Notes: generated by a model not told the origin, from the sequence alone. 64,000 nt of DNA from Nocardioides sp. JQ2195 (GCF_012272695.1 NZ_CP050902.1:3534001-3598000); one strand, 5' to 3'; shown: positions 9,242-17,909, counted from the stretch's first letter. Numbers and translations are program-made.

Positions 9242-10120
9242 TCACACTCGCTGAATCTGGGAGAAGCTCAGCTCGACCGGGGTCTCGCGACCGAAGATCT
9301 CGACGAGCGCCTTGACCCGCTGCGTGTCAGCGTTGATCTCGGTGATCGTGGCGTGCAGCGTGGCGAACGGCCCGTCCACGACCATCACGGAGTCGCTGAC
9401 ACCGAAGTCGGCAACCTCGACCGGCTTGCGCGGAGCGGCACCACCGGCGGCGGGCTGGCCGCCTCCGGACGTCTCGGCGGCAGCGGCCTCGGCCTCGGCC
9501 GCAGCGACCACGGCAGGGGCCAGCATGCTCTCGACCTCGCCCATGGACAGCGGGACCGGCTGGTGGCTGTGACCCACGAACCCGGTGACCGAGGGCGTGT
9601 GGCGCACGGTCGACCAGGACTCGTCGGTCAGGTCCATCCGGACCAGCACGTAGCCCGGCAGGACGGTGCGCTTGACCAGCTTGCGCTGGCCGTTCTTGAT
9701 CTCGGCGACCTCTTCGATGGGGACCACGATCTCGTGGATGTAGTCCTCCATGTTGAGGGAGATGATGCGGTTCTCGAGGTTCGCCTTCACCCGGTTCTCC
9801 ATGCCGGAGTAGGTGTGGACGACGTACCAGTCGCCGGGCTTGGCCCACAGCGCGCGACGGAACTCCTCCAGCGGGTCCTCGGCAGCAGCGTCGTCCTCTG
9901 CGGCGGCGTCGGCGCTCTCGTCGGCCTCGGCGCCCGCCTCGTCGGCCACGGGCTCCTCGGCGGCGACGTCCTCGTCGGCCAGACCCTCGTCGGCCAGACC
10001 TTCTTCAGCCAGACCCGCTTCAGCCTGCGTCGCTCCGGCGTCGTCCTGGACGTCGACCTGGTCGGCAGTCTGGTCGACTGCCGCTTCGTCGTGCTGCTCC
10101 GACACGTGTTGCTCCGTCAT
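9242..10120 (-). CDS. nusG: Transcription termination/antitermination protein NusG
   Basis: From ATG 10120 the 292-residue protein has a long acidic N-terminal extension (about residues 1-85, with [15 protein letters not shown] repeats). The NGN domain follows ([20 protein letters not shown] ... [12 protein letters not shown]). An Ala-rich insert of about 45 residues separates it from the KOW domain ([20 protein letters not shown]). NusG binds RNA polymerase and, in complexes, Rho and S10. Acidic N-terminal extensions are known in high-GC actinobacteria, but the Ala-rich NGN-KOW insert is longer than usual. It follows secE by about 60 bases. Confidence 0.96.
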   Translation of the reverse strand: MTEQHVSEQHDEAAVDQTADQVDVQDDAGATQAEAGLAEEGLADEGLADEDVAAEEPVADEAGAEADESADAAAEDDAAAEDPLEEFRRALWAKPGDWYVVHTYSGMENRVKANLENRIISLNMEDYIHEIVVPIEEVAEIKNGQRKLVKRTVLPGYVLVRMDLTDESWSTVRHTPSVTGFVGHSHQPVPLSMGEVESMLAPAVVAAAEAEAAAAETSGGGQPAAGGAAPRKPVEVADFGVSDSVMVVDGPFATLHATITEINADTQRVKALVEIFGRETPVELSFSQIQRV

Positions 10121-10181
10121 TTCGTAGTTCGATGTGGCTGCTGCGGCGATCACGCTCCGGTCCGGGCGGACCGCGAACCGC

Positions 10182-10424
10182 CTACTGCTTGGTGTTGTTC
10201 GCGAAGATCTCGAAGACGAGCTTTCCGAACCCGAGGTCGAGCAGCGAGACCAAGGTCATCATGAAGACCACGAAGACCATCACCACGATGAAGTAGGTGA
10301 TCAACTGCTCCTGGGTCGGCCAGACCACCTTGCGCAGCTCGGCAATGGCCTGGCGCACGAACTTGACCGCACCCGTGCGTTCGCGCGCATCGCTCGAACC
10401 ACGCATCGCGTCGCCGTTCGCCAC
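10182..10424 (-). CDS. secE: Preprotein translocase subunit SecE
   Basis: The 80-residue protein from GTG 10424 has the SecE pattern: an amphipathic stretch [20 protein letters not shown] followed by one membrane helix ([18 protein letters not shown]). SecE clamps SecY in the Sec translocon. A GAAAGGTGAT ribosome-binding site precedes this GTG. A longer frame to 10490 would run into tRNA-Trp and was rejected. Confidence 0.95.
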   Translation of the reverse strand: MANGDAMRGSSDARERTGAVKFVRQAIAELRKVVWPTQEQLITYFIVVMVFVVFMMTLVSLLDLGFGKLVFEIFANNTKQ

Positions 10425-10463
10425 GTCATCACCTTTCGTTGCTGTGCTTGTCGTTTCCCTTTG

Positions 10464-10536
10464 CAGGGCACGAGGGACTTGAACCCCCAACCTTCGGTTT
10501 TGGAGACCGATGCTCTGCCAGTTGAGCTAGTGCCCT
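10464..10536 (-). tRNA. tRNA-Trp (CCA)
   Basis: The minus strand folds into a 73-nt cloverleaf with acceptor stem AGGGCAC/GTGCCCT and anticodon arm CGGTCTCCAAAACCG, giving anticodon CCA. The 3' CCA is not fully encoded. tRNA-Trp directly upstream of secE is a conserved arrangement. Confidence 0.95.
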
Positions 10537-10663
10537 TCGGTGTCTCGAACCGCCGTACCAAGCCCCCTCAGAGGGCATGACCCAGCATGTCGCGATCGAC
10601 CAGACGTGGAGTCTACGTGGAACACTCACGCGACGTCCAAACCAGACGTGAAACCATGGTGCC

Positions 10664-11962
10664 ATGACCGAGTCCAATGAGCCCGTCCAGCCTCTGTCCG
10701 AGCGTTCCCCCGAGCAGCTGGCCACCTTCCTGGAGGACCAGCAGTCGGCGTACGCCGACCTGAAGTCGCGAAGCCTGGCCCTCGACCTCACGCGCGGGAA
10801 GCCGGCCACGGCGCAGCTGGACCTCTCCGACGCCCTGCTGTCGTTGCCGACCGGCGTCAAGGACTCGACCGGCGTGGACACCCGGAACTACGGCGGGCTC
10901 GCCGGCATCGCCGAGCTGCGCCAGATGTTCGCCGAGCTCCTCTGGGTGGAGCCCGAGCAGGTCGTCGCCGGCGGCAACTCGAGCCTGGTGATGATGCGTG
11001 AGGTGCTCACCGACCTGTGGCTGAAGGGTGGCGTCGACAGCGAGCGACCGTGGGGCCCGCGGGAGCCCGGCGAGAAGGTCCGCTTCATCTGCCCCGTGCC
11101 CGGCTACGACCGCCACTTCACCCTGCTCGACTGGTTCGGCATCGAGCCCGTCACCGTCCCCATGAACGACAACGGCCCCGACATGGACGCCGTCGAGGCA
11201 CTGGTGCTGGACGACGCGAGCATCAAGGGCATGTGGCTGGTGCCCACCTATGCCAACCCCACCGGCTCCGTCGTCACCCAGGACGTCGCTGCCCGCCTGG
11301 CCGCGATGCCGACGGCGGCCGCCGACTTCAAGATCTTCTGGGACAACGCCTACGCGTTCCACCACCTCACCGAGGAGGAGGCCAAGAGCGCCGACATCCT
11401 CACGCTCGCGGCGGCCTCGGGCCACCCGCACCGGCCGATCATGTTCGCCTCGACCTCCAAGATCACCTACGCCGGAGCCGGCGTCGCGTTCCTGGCCGGC
11501 TCCGTGGAGACCGTGGCCTGGTACACCACCCACCTCGGCAAGGGCGCCATCGGCCCCGACAAGCTGAACCAGCTGCGCCACGCCCAGTTCTTCGGCTCCG
11601 CACAGGGTGTGCGCGACCACATGGCCCGTCACCGAGAGATCATCGCCCCGAAGTTCGCCGCCGTGGAGAAGGTGCTCAGCGAGCGCCTCGGTGGCCTCGA
11701 CGTGGCCACGTGGACCCGCCCGACCGGCGGCTACTTCGTCAGCCTCGACGTGCTCGACGGCACCGCGGCACGGGTGGTCACCCTGGCCAAGGAAGCGGGC
11801 ATCGCGCTGACGCCGGCCGGGTCCTCCTTCCCGAAGGGCGATGACCCCCGCGACCGCAACATCCGTCTGGCCCCGACGTATCCCGAGCTGGATGCGGTCA
11901 CCGAGGCGATGGAGGCCGTCGCCACCTGTGTCCTGCTCGCCGCCGCCGAGTCGTTGAGCTGA
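10664..11962 (+). CDS. Class Ic aminotransferase (aspartate aminotransferase type)
   Basis: The 432-residue protein matches the actinobacterial class Ic aminotransferases, whose studied member is the Corynebacterium glutamicum aspartate transaminase. Visible features include the substrate/PLP region ALDLTRGKPATAQLDLSDAL, YGGLAGIAELRQMFAELL, the aspartate motif IFWDNAYAFHHL, the Schiff-base lysine region FASTSKITYAGAG and the C-terminal arginine region NIRLAPTYP. It probably makes aspartate from oxaloacetate and glutamate. It is transcribed away from tRNA-Trp and ends at strong hairpins. Substrate preference is inferred from the family. Confidence 0.9.
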   Translation: MTESNEPVQPLSERSPEQLATFLEDQQSAYADLKSRSLALDLTRGKPATAQLDLSDALLSLPTGVKDSTGVDTRNYGGLAGIAELRQMFAELLWVEPEQVVAGGNSSLVMMREVLTDLWLKGGVDSERPWGPREPGEKVRFICPVPGYDRHFTLLDWFGIEPVTVPMNDNGPDMDAVEALVLDDASIKGMWLVPTYANPTGSVVTQDVAARLAAMPTAAADFKIFWDNAYAFHHLTEEEAKSADILTLAAASGHPHRPIMFASTSKITYAGAGVAFLAGSVETVAWYTTHLGKGAIGPDKLNQLRHAQFFGSAQGVRDHMARHREIIAPKFAAVEKVLSERLGGLDVATWTRPTGGYFVSLDVLDGTAARVVTLAKEAGIALTPAGSSFPKGDDPRDRNIRLAPTYPELDAVTEAMEAVATCVLLAAAESLS

Positions 11963-12015
11963 GCCCACGCCCCTCCTGCGGCCGTTCCTCTCAACGGGCA
12001 CCCGGTGAGAGGGGA

Positions 12016-12071
12016 CTTCCCGGCCGGAGTCCCGGCCGGGAAGTGGTGATCCCGGCCGGGAGGTTCACCAC
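12016..12071 (+). terminator. Two consecutive hairpins after the aminotransferase gene
   Basis: CTTCCCGGCCGG pairs with CCGGCCGGGAAG (12016-12043). Directly after it GTGGTGA...TCACCAC (12043-12071) encloses the self-complementary TCCCGGCCGGGA. The repeated CCCGGCCGG units allow alternative pairings. Confidence 0.7.
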
Positions 12072-12103
12072 GGCACCGCCACGGATCTGACACAGTGACC
12101 GCC

Positions 12104-13138
12104 ATGCGGAGAGCTCTGTCCACCCTCCCGAAGGCGCACCTGCACCTGCACTTCACCGGCTCCATGCGGCACTCCACGCTGCTCGAGCTGGCCGATCGCG
12201 ACGGCATCGTGCTGCCCGAGTCACTCGTGTCGGACTGGCCGCCGCAGCTCTCGGCCGCCGACGAGAAGGGCTGGTTCCGCTTCCAACGGCTCTACGACGT
12301 GGCCCGCTCGGTGCTGCGCACCGAGGACGACGTACACCGACTGGTGCTGGAGGCCGCGGAGGACGACGTCCGCGACGGCGGGCGCTGGCTGGAGATCCAG
12401 GTCGACCCCAGCGGGTACGCCGCGAAGTTCGGGGGCATCACCGCGTTCACCGACCTCGTCCTCGACTGCGTGGCCGACGCGAGCCGGCGCACCGGGCTGG
12501 GCATCTCGCTGGTCATCGCGGCCAACCGCACCCGTCATCCGCTCGACGCCCGGATCCTGGCCCGTCTCGCGGCGCAGTACGCGGGTCGCGGGGTGACCGG
12601 CTTCGGGCTGTCCAACGACGAGCGTCGGGGCAACACCGACGACTTCGCCCGCGCCTTCGCGATCGCCGAGCGCGCGGGCCTGATCGCGGTCCCCCACGGC
12701 GGCGAGCTCCTGGGCCCCGACAACATCCGCCGCTGCCTCGACTCGCTCCACGCCGACCGGCTCGGACACGGGGTCCGCGTTGGTGAGGACCCGGCGCTGC
12801 TGGAGCGCGTCGTCGAGCAGGGCGTGGCGCTGGAGATGTGCCCCGTGTCGAACGTCGCGCTCGGCGTCTACTCGGACCTGACCTCGGTGCCCCTGCCGCA
12901 GCTGATGGAAGCCGGCGCGACCATCGCCCTCGGCGCCGACGACCCGTTGCTCTTCGGCTCACAGCTGGAGGGTCAGTACGCCACCATGCGAGCCGCTCAC
13001 GAACTCACCGACGGGCAGCTCGCCGAGCTCGCCCGCATGTCGTTCCGCGCATCCCGGGCCCCCTCCGACATCCTCGACCGGGCCCGTGCCGACATCGATG
13101 TCTGGGAGCGCCAGTCGCCTGACACGATGGAGACATGA
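12104..13138 (+). CDS. add: Adenosine deaminase family protein
   Basis: The 344-residue TIM-barrel amidohydrolase shows the zinc and catalytic pattern of the ADA family: HLHLHFTGS near the N terminus, IAVPHGGE, DRLGHGVRV, and ALGADDPLLF near residue 290. It should deaminate adenosine or a related purine. HLHFTGS deviates from the canonical HVHLDGA, as in several actinobacterial paralogues, so substrate may differ. ATG 12104 is used; an in-frame GTG lies at 12095. Its stop overlaps the next gene (ATGA). Confidence 0.83.
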   Translation: MRRALSTLPKAHLHLHFTGSMRHSTLLELADRDGIVLPESLVSDWPPQLSAADEKGWFRFQRLYDVARSVLRTEDDVHRLVLEAAEDDVRDGGRWLEIQVDPSGYAAKFGGITAFTDLVLDCVADASRRTGLGISLVIAANRTRHPLDARILARLAAQYAGRGVTGFGLSNDERRGNTDDFARAFAIAERAGLIAVPHGGELLGPDNIRRCLDSLHADRLGHGVRVGEDPALLERVVEQGVALEMCPVSNVALGVYSDLTSVPLPQLMEAGATIALGADDPLLFGSQLEGQYATMRAAHELTDGQLAELARMSFRASRAPSDILDRARADIDVWERQSPDTMET

Positions 13139-13608
13139 GCACCCCGTCCGACCCGTCGCCCGAAGATCCCACCCGGGCCTGGGGGCACCCGACCGACCCC
13201 GGTTGGGGCCGCCCGGCCGACGCCGGCAACCAACCGCAGCCGCCGTACGCCGGCCAGCCGCCCTACGCCGGTCAGCCGCCCTACGGCGCCCGGCCGGAGT
13301 ACCCGCCGACCGGTTACCCGCCGATGCACGTGCCGCCGGCGCAGCACCCGTCGGCGATGACCGCGATGGGCCTGGGCATCTTCTCGCTGGTCGGCGGCTT
13401 CACCTGCTACCTGCCGATCCTGGCCGCACCCTTCGCGTGGGTGGTCGGTCGCAACACGGTGCGCGAGATCGACGCCGAACCGGGCCGGTGGAGCGGCCGC
13501 GAGCTGGCCAACGCCGGCCGGATCATAGGCATGGTGACGACCATCCTGCTGACCCTGATCGTGCTGATCGGGGTCGGGGCGCTCGCGATCGTGCTCTACG
13601 CGCCGTGA
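13135..13608 (+). CDS. DUF4190-type membrane protein
   Basis: The 157-residue protein has a Pro/Tyr/Gly-rich cytoplasmic N terminus with PPYAGQ repeats (about residues 35-65). Two hydrophobic segments with a short polar loop follow (MGLGIFSLVGGFTCYLPILA and MVTTILLTLIVLIGVGALAI), the DUF4190 pattern. The start overlaps the deaminase stop by 4 bases, so they are co-transcribed. Function is unknown. Confidence 0.7.
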   Translation: MSTPSDPSPEDPTRAWGHPTDPGWGRPADAGNQPQPPYAGQPPYAGQPPYGARPEYPPTGYPPMHVPPAQHPSAMTAMGLGIFSLVGGFTCYLPILAAPFAWVVGRNTVREIDAEPGRWSGRELANAGRIIGMVTTILLTLIVLIGVGALAIVLYAP

Positions 13609-13651
13609 CCTGCGACCCTCGGGCCGCGGGCGGTGCCATGGGCAAGATCGA

Positions 13652-13961
13652 TCAGCACTCGCGGCGATAGACCACCACACGATTCCACGGGGTTTCGTCA
13701 TGACGATCCAGTCGGAACCCCAAACGCTCGGCGAGCCGAATGCTGGTCCTGCAGGACGCTCTGGCCGTAGCCGCGGGCGCTCCACACCGATGCAAATCGC
13801 TCGGCCTGCCCCTGCGCGGCAGCTTGGTCAAGGCTGTCCCCGCCGATGAACCGCGCCACGTGCGGGTCGGAGTACAGACCCGCCAGCACGGGGCCGTCGT
13901 CCGCCACGACAGGACGTAGGACAAGGCGGGCGGTTTCGGTCGGGGTCGGCTCGGAGGTCAT
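13652..13961 (-). pseudogene. Decayed GNAT acetyltransferase
   Basis: The N-terminal part reads MTSEPTPTETARLVLRPVVA and continues to FASVWSARGYGQSV, as in RimJ/RimL-type GNAT enzymes. The typical C-terminal piece (SIRLAERLGFRLDRHDETPW then VVVYRREC) is encoded in a different frame starting within about 10 codons. About 60-70 residues that normally separate these motifs, including the acetyl-CoA P-loop, are missing. An internal deletion with frame change explains this. No functional enzyme can be made. Confidence 0.75.
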
Positions 13962-14052
13962 GCGAGCCATCCTCCCTCCACCGAGCCCGCACGGATCGGC
14001 GACCACAGCACCGCACCAGTCGAAATCTCTTTCCACAGATTCATCTCGGGCA

Positions 14053-14081
14053 TTGCATCACCCATTGGGCAAGGCTAGAAT
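14053..14081 (+). promoter_or_regulatory. Candidate promoter of the HNH endonuclease gene
   Basis: TTGCAT (14053-14058) and TAGAAT (14076-14081) are spaced 17 bases apart. The -10 element ends 7 bases before ATG 14089, which predicts a leaderless mRNA. Confidence 0.6.
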
Positions 14082-14096
14082 CGAACACATGTTCGA
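14081..14096 (+). promoter_or_regulatory. LexA-type SOS box
   Basis: TCGAACACATGTTCGA is a perfect match to the mycobacterial LexA consensus TCGAAC-N4-GTTCGA. It is embedded in a longer palindrome (GAATCGAACA-CA-TGTTCGATTC). It overlaps the end of the -10 element and the start codon, an ideal position for repression. Confidence 0.8.
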
Positions 14097-15516
14097 TTCA
14101 TCCATGACCTCGAACCCGGAGCAGGCCGCTCCGGGCGCTGTGGTGCCCGTGGATGCGTCGACAGTGGCCGCATGGACTGTGGCCCTGATCGCCAGCATCA
14201 GGGCCACAGACGAAGATTCTGAGCGCATCGACCTGATCGCCGAGCTCGAGAAGCTCAAGCGCATCATCGGTTCCGTCCAGGCAGACCTTGCTGTCGACTT
14301 CGACACCTCCATGCGCGCGAAGGCCGAAGCCCAAGGCATCGGCAAGCGCAGACAGGGTCGCGGCATCGACACCCAACTCGGCCTCGCCCGCATGGAGACC
14401 CCGGCCCGTGCCAAGAAGCACCTCTCCCTGGCCACCGTCCTCCGCAAGGAGATGCCCCACGCCCACGCCGCCTTCCGGACCGGCGCCATCAGCGAGTACG
14501 GCGTCACGCTGCTCGTCAAGGAAACGGCCTGCGTCGAACTCGACGCCCGCCAACAGATCGACGAAGAGATCGCCGCCGATCCCGAAGCGCTGATGAAGAT
14601 GAGCGACAAACAGATCGGCAACCGAGCCCGCACACGCGCCGGCGAACTCGACCCCGCCTCCGTCGCCCGGGCCCGAGCCAAGGCCGAAAAGGACCGCCGC
14701 GTCTCGATCCGCCCCGCGCCCGACACCATGGCCTACGTCACCGGCCTCCTACCCGTAGGCCAAGGCGTTGCCGTCATCGCGGCCCTCACCAAGGCCGCCG
14801 ACACACTCATCAACTCCGGCGACGAGCGCTCCCGTGGCCAGATCATGGCCGACACCTTCGTCCAGCGCCTCACCGGCCAGGCTGCCGCCTCCGACGTACC
14901 CGTCGCAGTGAACCTCGTCGTCTCCGACACGAGTTTGCTCGGCACCGACAACAACGCCGCCCACCTGGCCGGGCACGGCACCATCCCCGCCGACCTCGCC
15001 CGCCACCTGATCGCCAACAGCCTCGACGCAGGCATCACCACCTGGCTCCGCAAGATCTACGCCGGAACCCACGGCGGCCTCGTCAAGATGGACGCCAAGG
15101 CCCGCACCGTCCCCCACGGCCTCGCCAGGCTCCTTCGACTGCGCGACGGCAACACCTGCCGCAACCTCTGGTGCGACGCCCCCATCCGCCACATCGACCA
15201 CGCCCACGGCGTCATCAACGGCGGCCAGACCACCGAAGAAAACCTCCAAGGCCTCTGCGAAGCCTGCAACTACGCCAAACAAGCACCCGGCTGGTCAGCC
15301 ACCGGCCAACACCCACCCGATCAACGACACCGGGTCACCACCACCACCCCCACCGGGCATCACTACACCTCGACCGCACCGCCCCTGCCCGAGCCCGCTC
15401 GACCACCCGCCCACCTCAGTCCGGTCGCAGCCCAATTCAGTGAACAGATCGCAGCGAGACGACGTCGGCTCACCATCGAGCTCTACCGCGGACCCTCCAT
15501 CGACTACGCCGCCTGA
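14089..15516 (+). CDS. DUF222 / HNH endonuclease (13E12-repeat family)
   Basis: The 475-residue protein has an N-terminal helical DUF222 region and a C-terminal HNH nuclease domain at about 357-398 (CRNLWC, then HIDHAHGV, then LCEACN). This is the architecture of the mycobacterial 13E12 family, several of whose genes are SOS-induced. ATG 14089 fits a leaderless start; a second ATG lies at 14104. The gene is preceded by a promoter and a perfect LexA box. Biological role is unknown, although DNA damage induction is likely. These genes are multicopy in Nocardioides-like genomes and may be mobile. Confidence 0.88.
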   Translation: MFDSSMTSNPEQAAPGAVVPVDASTVAAWTVALIASIRATDEDSERIDLIAELEKLKRIIGSVQADLAVDFDTSMRAKAEAQGIGKRRQGRGIDTQLGLARMETPARAKKHLSLATVLRKEMPHAHAAFRTGAISEYGVTLLVKETACVELDARQQIDEEIAADPEALMKMSDKQIGNRARTRAGELDPASVARARAKAEKDRRVSIRPAPDTMAYVTGLLPVGQGVAVIAALTKAADTLINSGDERSRGQIMADTFVQRLTGQAAASDVPVAVNLVVSDTSLLGTDNNAAHLAGHGTIPADLARHLIANSLDAGITTWLRKIYAGTHGGLVKMDAKARTVPHGLARLLRLRDGNTCRNLWCDAPIRHIDHAHGVINGGQTTEENLQGLCEACNYAKQAPGWSATGQHPPDQRHRVTTTTPTGHHYTSTAPPLPEPARPPAHLSPVAAQFSEQIAARRRRLTIELYRGPSIDYAA

Positions 15517-15520
15517 GCCC

Positions 15521-16561
15521 TCACAAGGAACACCCGACGAGCACCGGCTCGTTGACCAGTCTGACCCCGAAGGCCAGCTCGACCCCGTCGCGCACCTCCA
15601 TCGCCAGGGCCAACAGGTCGGAGGTGCTCGCCCCGCCCCGGTTGGTGAGCGCCAACGTGTGCTTGGTGGAGAGGCTGACCCGGTCGTTGCCGTGGCCCTT
15701 GGCGAAGCCGGCGTGCTCGATCAGCCAGGCCGCACTGGTCTTGACCCGTCCGTCGGGCTGCGGCCACCGTGGCGCCGCCTCCGGCAGGGCCGCCGCCTGC
15801 TCGGGGGGCAGGAACGGGTTGGTGAAGAAGGAGCCCGCGCTCCACGTGTCGTGGTCCTGCGGGTCGAGCACCATGCCCTTTCCGGCACGCAGCCCCAGCA
15901 CCGTTCGGCGTACGTCGGCAAGGGGCGCGCGCTCCCCCGGCTCGACGCCCAGGGTGCGGGCCAGCTCGGCGTACTTGATCGGGGCACCCAGGTCGCCACA
16001 GCGCAGCTGGAAGGTCACCTCGAGCACCACGTGCCGGCCCGGGTCGGCCTTGAAGCGGCTGTGCCGGTAGCCGAACGAGCAGTCGGCGTTGGCGAAGGTG
16101 CGTACGCCGTGCAGCTTGCGGTCCCAGACCCGGACGGACGCGATGGTCTCGGCGACCTCCTGGCCATAGGCGCCGACATTCTGGATCGGGGTGGAGCCGA
16201 CCGCCCCGGGGATGCCGGAGAGCGCCTCGACCCCGACCCAGCGGTTCTCGACGGCGTGGACGACGAAGTCGTCCCAGTTCTCACCGGCGGCGACGGTGAC
16301 CAGCACGCCACCGCAGGCCGGGTCGTCGCAGGACTCGTGGTCGGCCGAGATGCCGGTGGTGGCCACCTTGACCACGGTGCCGTGGAACCCGTCGTCGGCG
16401 ACCACCAGGTTGCTCCCGCCGCTGACCAGCAGCACGGACTCACCGCGGGCGTCGGCGTCGCGGACAGCCGCGACCAGCTCGTCCTCGGTGGTGGCCTCCA
16501 CGAAGGCCCCGGCCGGACCGCCCAGCCGCAGGGTGGTCAGGTCCGCCAGGCGTTCAGCCAC
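15521..16561 (-). CDS. murB: UDP-N-acetylmuramate dehydrogenase
   Basis: From GTG 16561 the 346-residue flavoenzyme contains the FAD-binding motifs LLVSGGSNLVVAD, GIPGAVGSTPIQNVGAYGQE and SFGYRHSRFK. The catalytic Ser lies in WSAGSFFTNP and the C-terminal Glu in NEPVLVGCSL. It reduces UDP-GlcNAc-enolpyruvate to UDP-MurNAc in peptidoglycan synthesis. The GTG overlaps the stop of the MaoC gene by 8 bases, which favours it over the longer frame to 16603. Confidence 0.96.
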   Translation of the reverse strand: MAERLADLTTLRLGGPAGAFVEATTEDELVAAVRDADARGESVLLVSGGSNLVVADDGFHGTVVKVATTGISADHESCDDPACGGVLVTVAAGENWDDFVVHAVENRWVGVEALSGIPGAVGSTPIQNVGAYGQEVAETIASVRVWDRKLHGVRTFANADCSFGYRHSRFKADPGRHVVLEVTFQLRCGDLGAPIKYAELARTLGVEPGERAPLADVRRTVLGLRAGKGMVLDPQDHDTWSAGSFFTNPFLPPEQAAALPEAAPRWPQPDGRVKTSAAWLIEHAGFAKGHGNDRVSLSTKHTLALTNRGGASTSDLLALAMEVRDGVELAFGVRLVNEPVLVGCSL

Positions 16562-16940
16562 GAACGACCGCCTTCGGCGCACCGAGCACCTTCTCGTCAC
16601 CACAGGTGACGGTGAGCGCGATCGAGGTCAGCCCGTCGGACTCACCGGTGGCCTTGCCCGCCACGGTGATCACCACGCCCTCGTCGTCGTCGGGCACCAC
16701 CACGGGCTTGGTGAACTTGCAGCCGAACTCGACGACCCGGCCCGGCCCGCCGGCCCACTCCTCGACGGCGCGCGCGGCCAGCGCCATGGTGAACATGCCG
16801 TGGGCGATCACGCCCGGCAGCCCGACCGCAGTGGCCACCCGGTCGCTCCAGTGGATCGGGTTGAAGTCACCGCTGGCACCGGCGTAGCGGATCAGGTCGG
16901 CGCGCGTCACCCGGAACTCCCGGGTCGGGTAGTCGCTCAT
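16554..16940 (-). CDS. MaoC-like hydratase (HadB-type)
   Basis: The 128-residue hot-dog protein has the R-specific hydratase motif (AGASGDFNPIHWSDRVATAV then PGVIAHGMFTMALA), with the catalytic Asp and His. With the preceding gene it resembles the mycobacterial HadA-HadB (3R)-hydroxyacyl-ACP dehydratase pair of fatty acid elongation. ATGA overlap with the partner gene supports a heterodimer. Whether it serves FAS-II-like elongation in this organism is inference. Confidence 0.88.
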   Translation of the reverse strand: MSDYPTREFRVTRADLIRYAGASGDFNPIHWSDRVATAVGLPGVIAHGMFTMALAARAVEEWAGGPGRVVEFGCKFTKPVVVPDDDEGVVITVAGKATGESDGLTSIALTVTCGDEKVLGAPKAVVRG

Positions 16941-17338
16941 GATTCCTCCCCGCGGTGGATCAGCGTGGCCTTGGTCGTGCAGACCAGGGCTCCGTCGGCG
17001 TCGGTGACCACGCTGGTCGTGCCGATGATGTCGTTGCCACCGATCTGGCGCAGCGTCTCCACCGTGAGCGTGGCCGTGAGGACGTCACCCACCCGCACCG
17101 GACGCTGGTAGGCGAAGCGCTGCTCCCCGTGGACGATGCGGAACAGGTCGACCTCCACGTCGGCCAGGAAGTCGTTCATCGCGGCGAACGCGACGGTGAT
17201 CGGGAACGTCGGCGGCGCCACCTCGGCGTCGTACGTCGCACCTGTGGCTGCGGCGAACTCGCGGAGCTTGCCCGCGGTCACCTCGTGGGGGCTGGACGGC
17301 GGGAACTCACGGCCCACCAAGGACTGGTCGATCGGCAT
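16937..17338 (-). CDS. MaoC-dehydratase N-terminal-like protein (HadA-type)
   Basis: The 133-residue hot-dog protein begins MPIDQSLVGREFPPSSPHEV and lacks the catalytic D-x4-H motif of its partner. It matches the FAS1_DH/HadA type that forms the substrate channel of the heterodimer. It starts the transcription unit HadA-HadB-murB (minus strand), downstream of rpmG, as in other actinobacteria. Confidence 0.87.
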   Translation of the reverse strand: MPIDQSLVGREFPPSSPHEVTAGKLREFAAATGATYDAEVAPPTFPITVAFAAMNDFLADVEVDLFRIVHGEQRFAYQRPVRVGDVLTATLTVETLRQIGGNDIIGTTSVVTDADGALVCTTKATLIHRGEES

Positions 17339-17380
17339 GGGGCCAACCTATGGCATGTCGCCACCGCACCCCGCAAATGG

Positions 17381-17422
17381 CGTCGAGGACGGCTCCCGAT
17401 GACTCGGGGGCCGTCCTCGACG
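17381..17422 (-). terminator. Hairpin after rpmG
   Basis: CGTCGAGGACGG pairs perfectly with CCGTCCTCGACG, with an inner CCCGA/TCGGG extension around a TGAC loop. It lies between rpmG and the hadA-like gene. Confidence 0.7.
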
Positions 17423-17439
17423 GACGTTGCAGGTGGAGC

Positions 17440-17610
17440 TCAGCGGGTCTCGCGGTGCACCGTGTGGGTGCGGCAACGCGGGCAGAACTTCTTCAGGTCG
17501 AGACGATCGGGGTCGTTGCGACGGTTCTTCTTGGTGATGTAGTTGCGTTCTTTGCAGTCGACGCACGCAAGCGTGATCTTCGGGCGAACGTCAGAGCTCT
17601 TGCTGGCCAC
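17440..17610 (-). CDS. rpmG: 50S ribosomal protein L33, zinc-ribbon type
   Basis: The 56-residue product from GTG 17610 begins [20 protein letters not shown] and contains [20 protein letters not shown] and [16 protein letters not shown]. Cys 16/19 and Cys 43/46 form the zinc ribbon of the C+ form of L33. An AGAAGGA ribosome-binding site lies upstream. The position next to tRNA-Met and the HadAB genes is conserved in actinobacteria. Confidence 0.95.
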   Translation of the reverse strand: MASKSSDVRPKITLACVDCKERNYITKKNRRNDPDRLDLKKFCPRCRTHTVHRETR

Positions 17611-17645
17611 GATTAGTCCTTCTTGATGGTTGGTGCGTCGATCGG

Positions 17646-17722
17646 TGGTAGCGGGGGCGGGACTCGATCCCGCGACCTCACGATTATGAGTCGTGCGCTC
17701 TAACCAGCTGAGCTACCCCGCC
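17646..17722 (-). tRNA. tRNA-Met (CAT)
   Basis: The minus strand folds as a 77-nt cloverleaf including an encoded CCA. The anticodon arm CACGACTCATAATCGTG gives CAT, and the acceptor stem starts GGCGGGG. The pattern is that of elongator tRNA-Met. Confidence 0.93.
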
Positions 17723-17772
17723 TCGGGACGGGGGTACCCACCAGTCTCGCGACTGGCGGGCTCCCAACCCAG

Positions 17773-17845
17773 AGCCCCTTTACGGAATCGAACCGTAGAC
17801 CTTCTCCTTACCATGGAGACGCTCTGCCGACTGAGCTAAAGGGGC
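17773..17845 (-). tRNA. tRNA-Thr (GGT)
   Basis: The 73-nt minus-strand cloverleaf has acceptor stem GCCCCTT/AAGGGGC and anticodon arm TCTCCATGGTAAGGAGA, giving anticodon GGT. CCA is not encoded. It is 50 bases upstream of tRNA-Met in the same orientation. Confidence 0.93.
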
Positions 17846-17909
17846 GCAACGACAGTGAAGAATACACAGACGTCCCGGAGAACATGAAATCGAGTGGCAG
17901 AGGCCTGCA

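Noticed and set aside
10613..12001. 462-codon minus-strand frame opposite the aminotransferase gene
   Set aside because: Shadow of a well-supported class Ic aminotransferase; composition is Gly/Val/Asp/Arg-rich without motifs.
16562..16603. Upstream start for murB at 16603
   Set aside because: The extra residues (MVTRRCSVRRRRSF) overlap the MaoC gene and do not resemble MurB; GTG 16561 overlaps the MaoC stop as expected for coupling.
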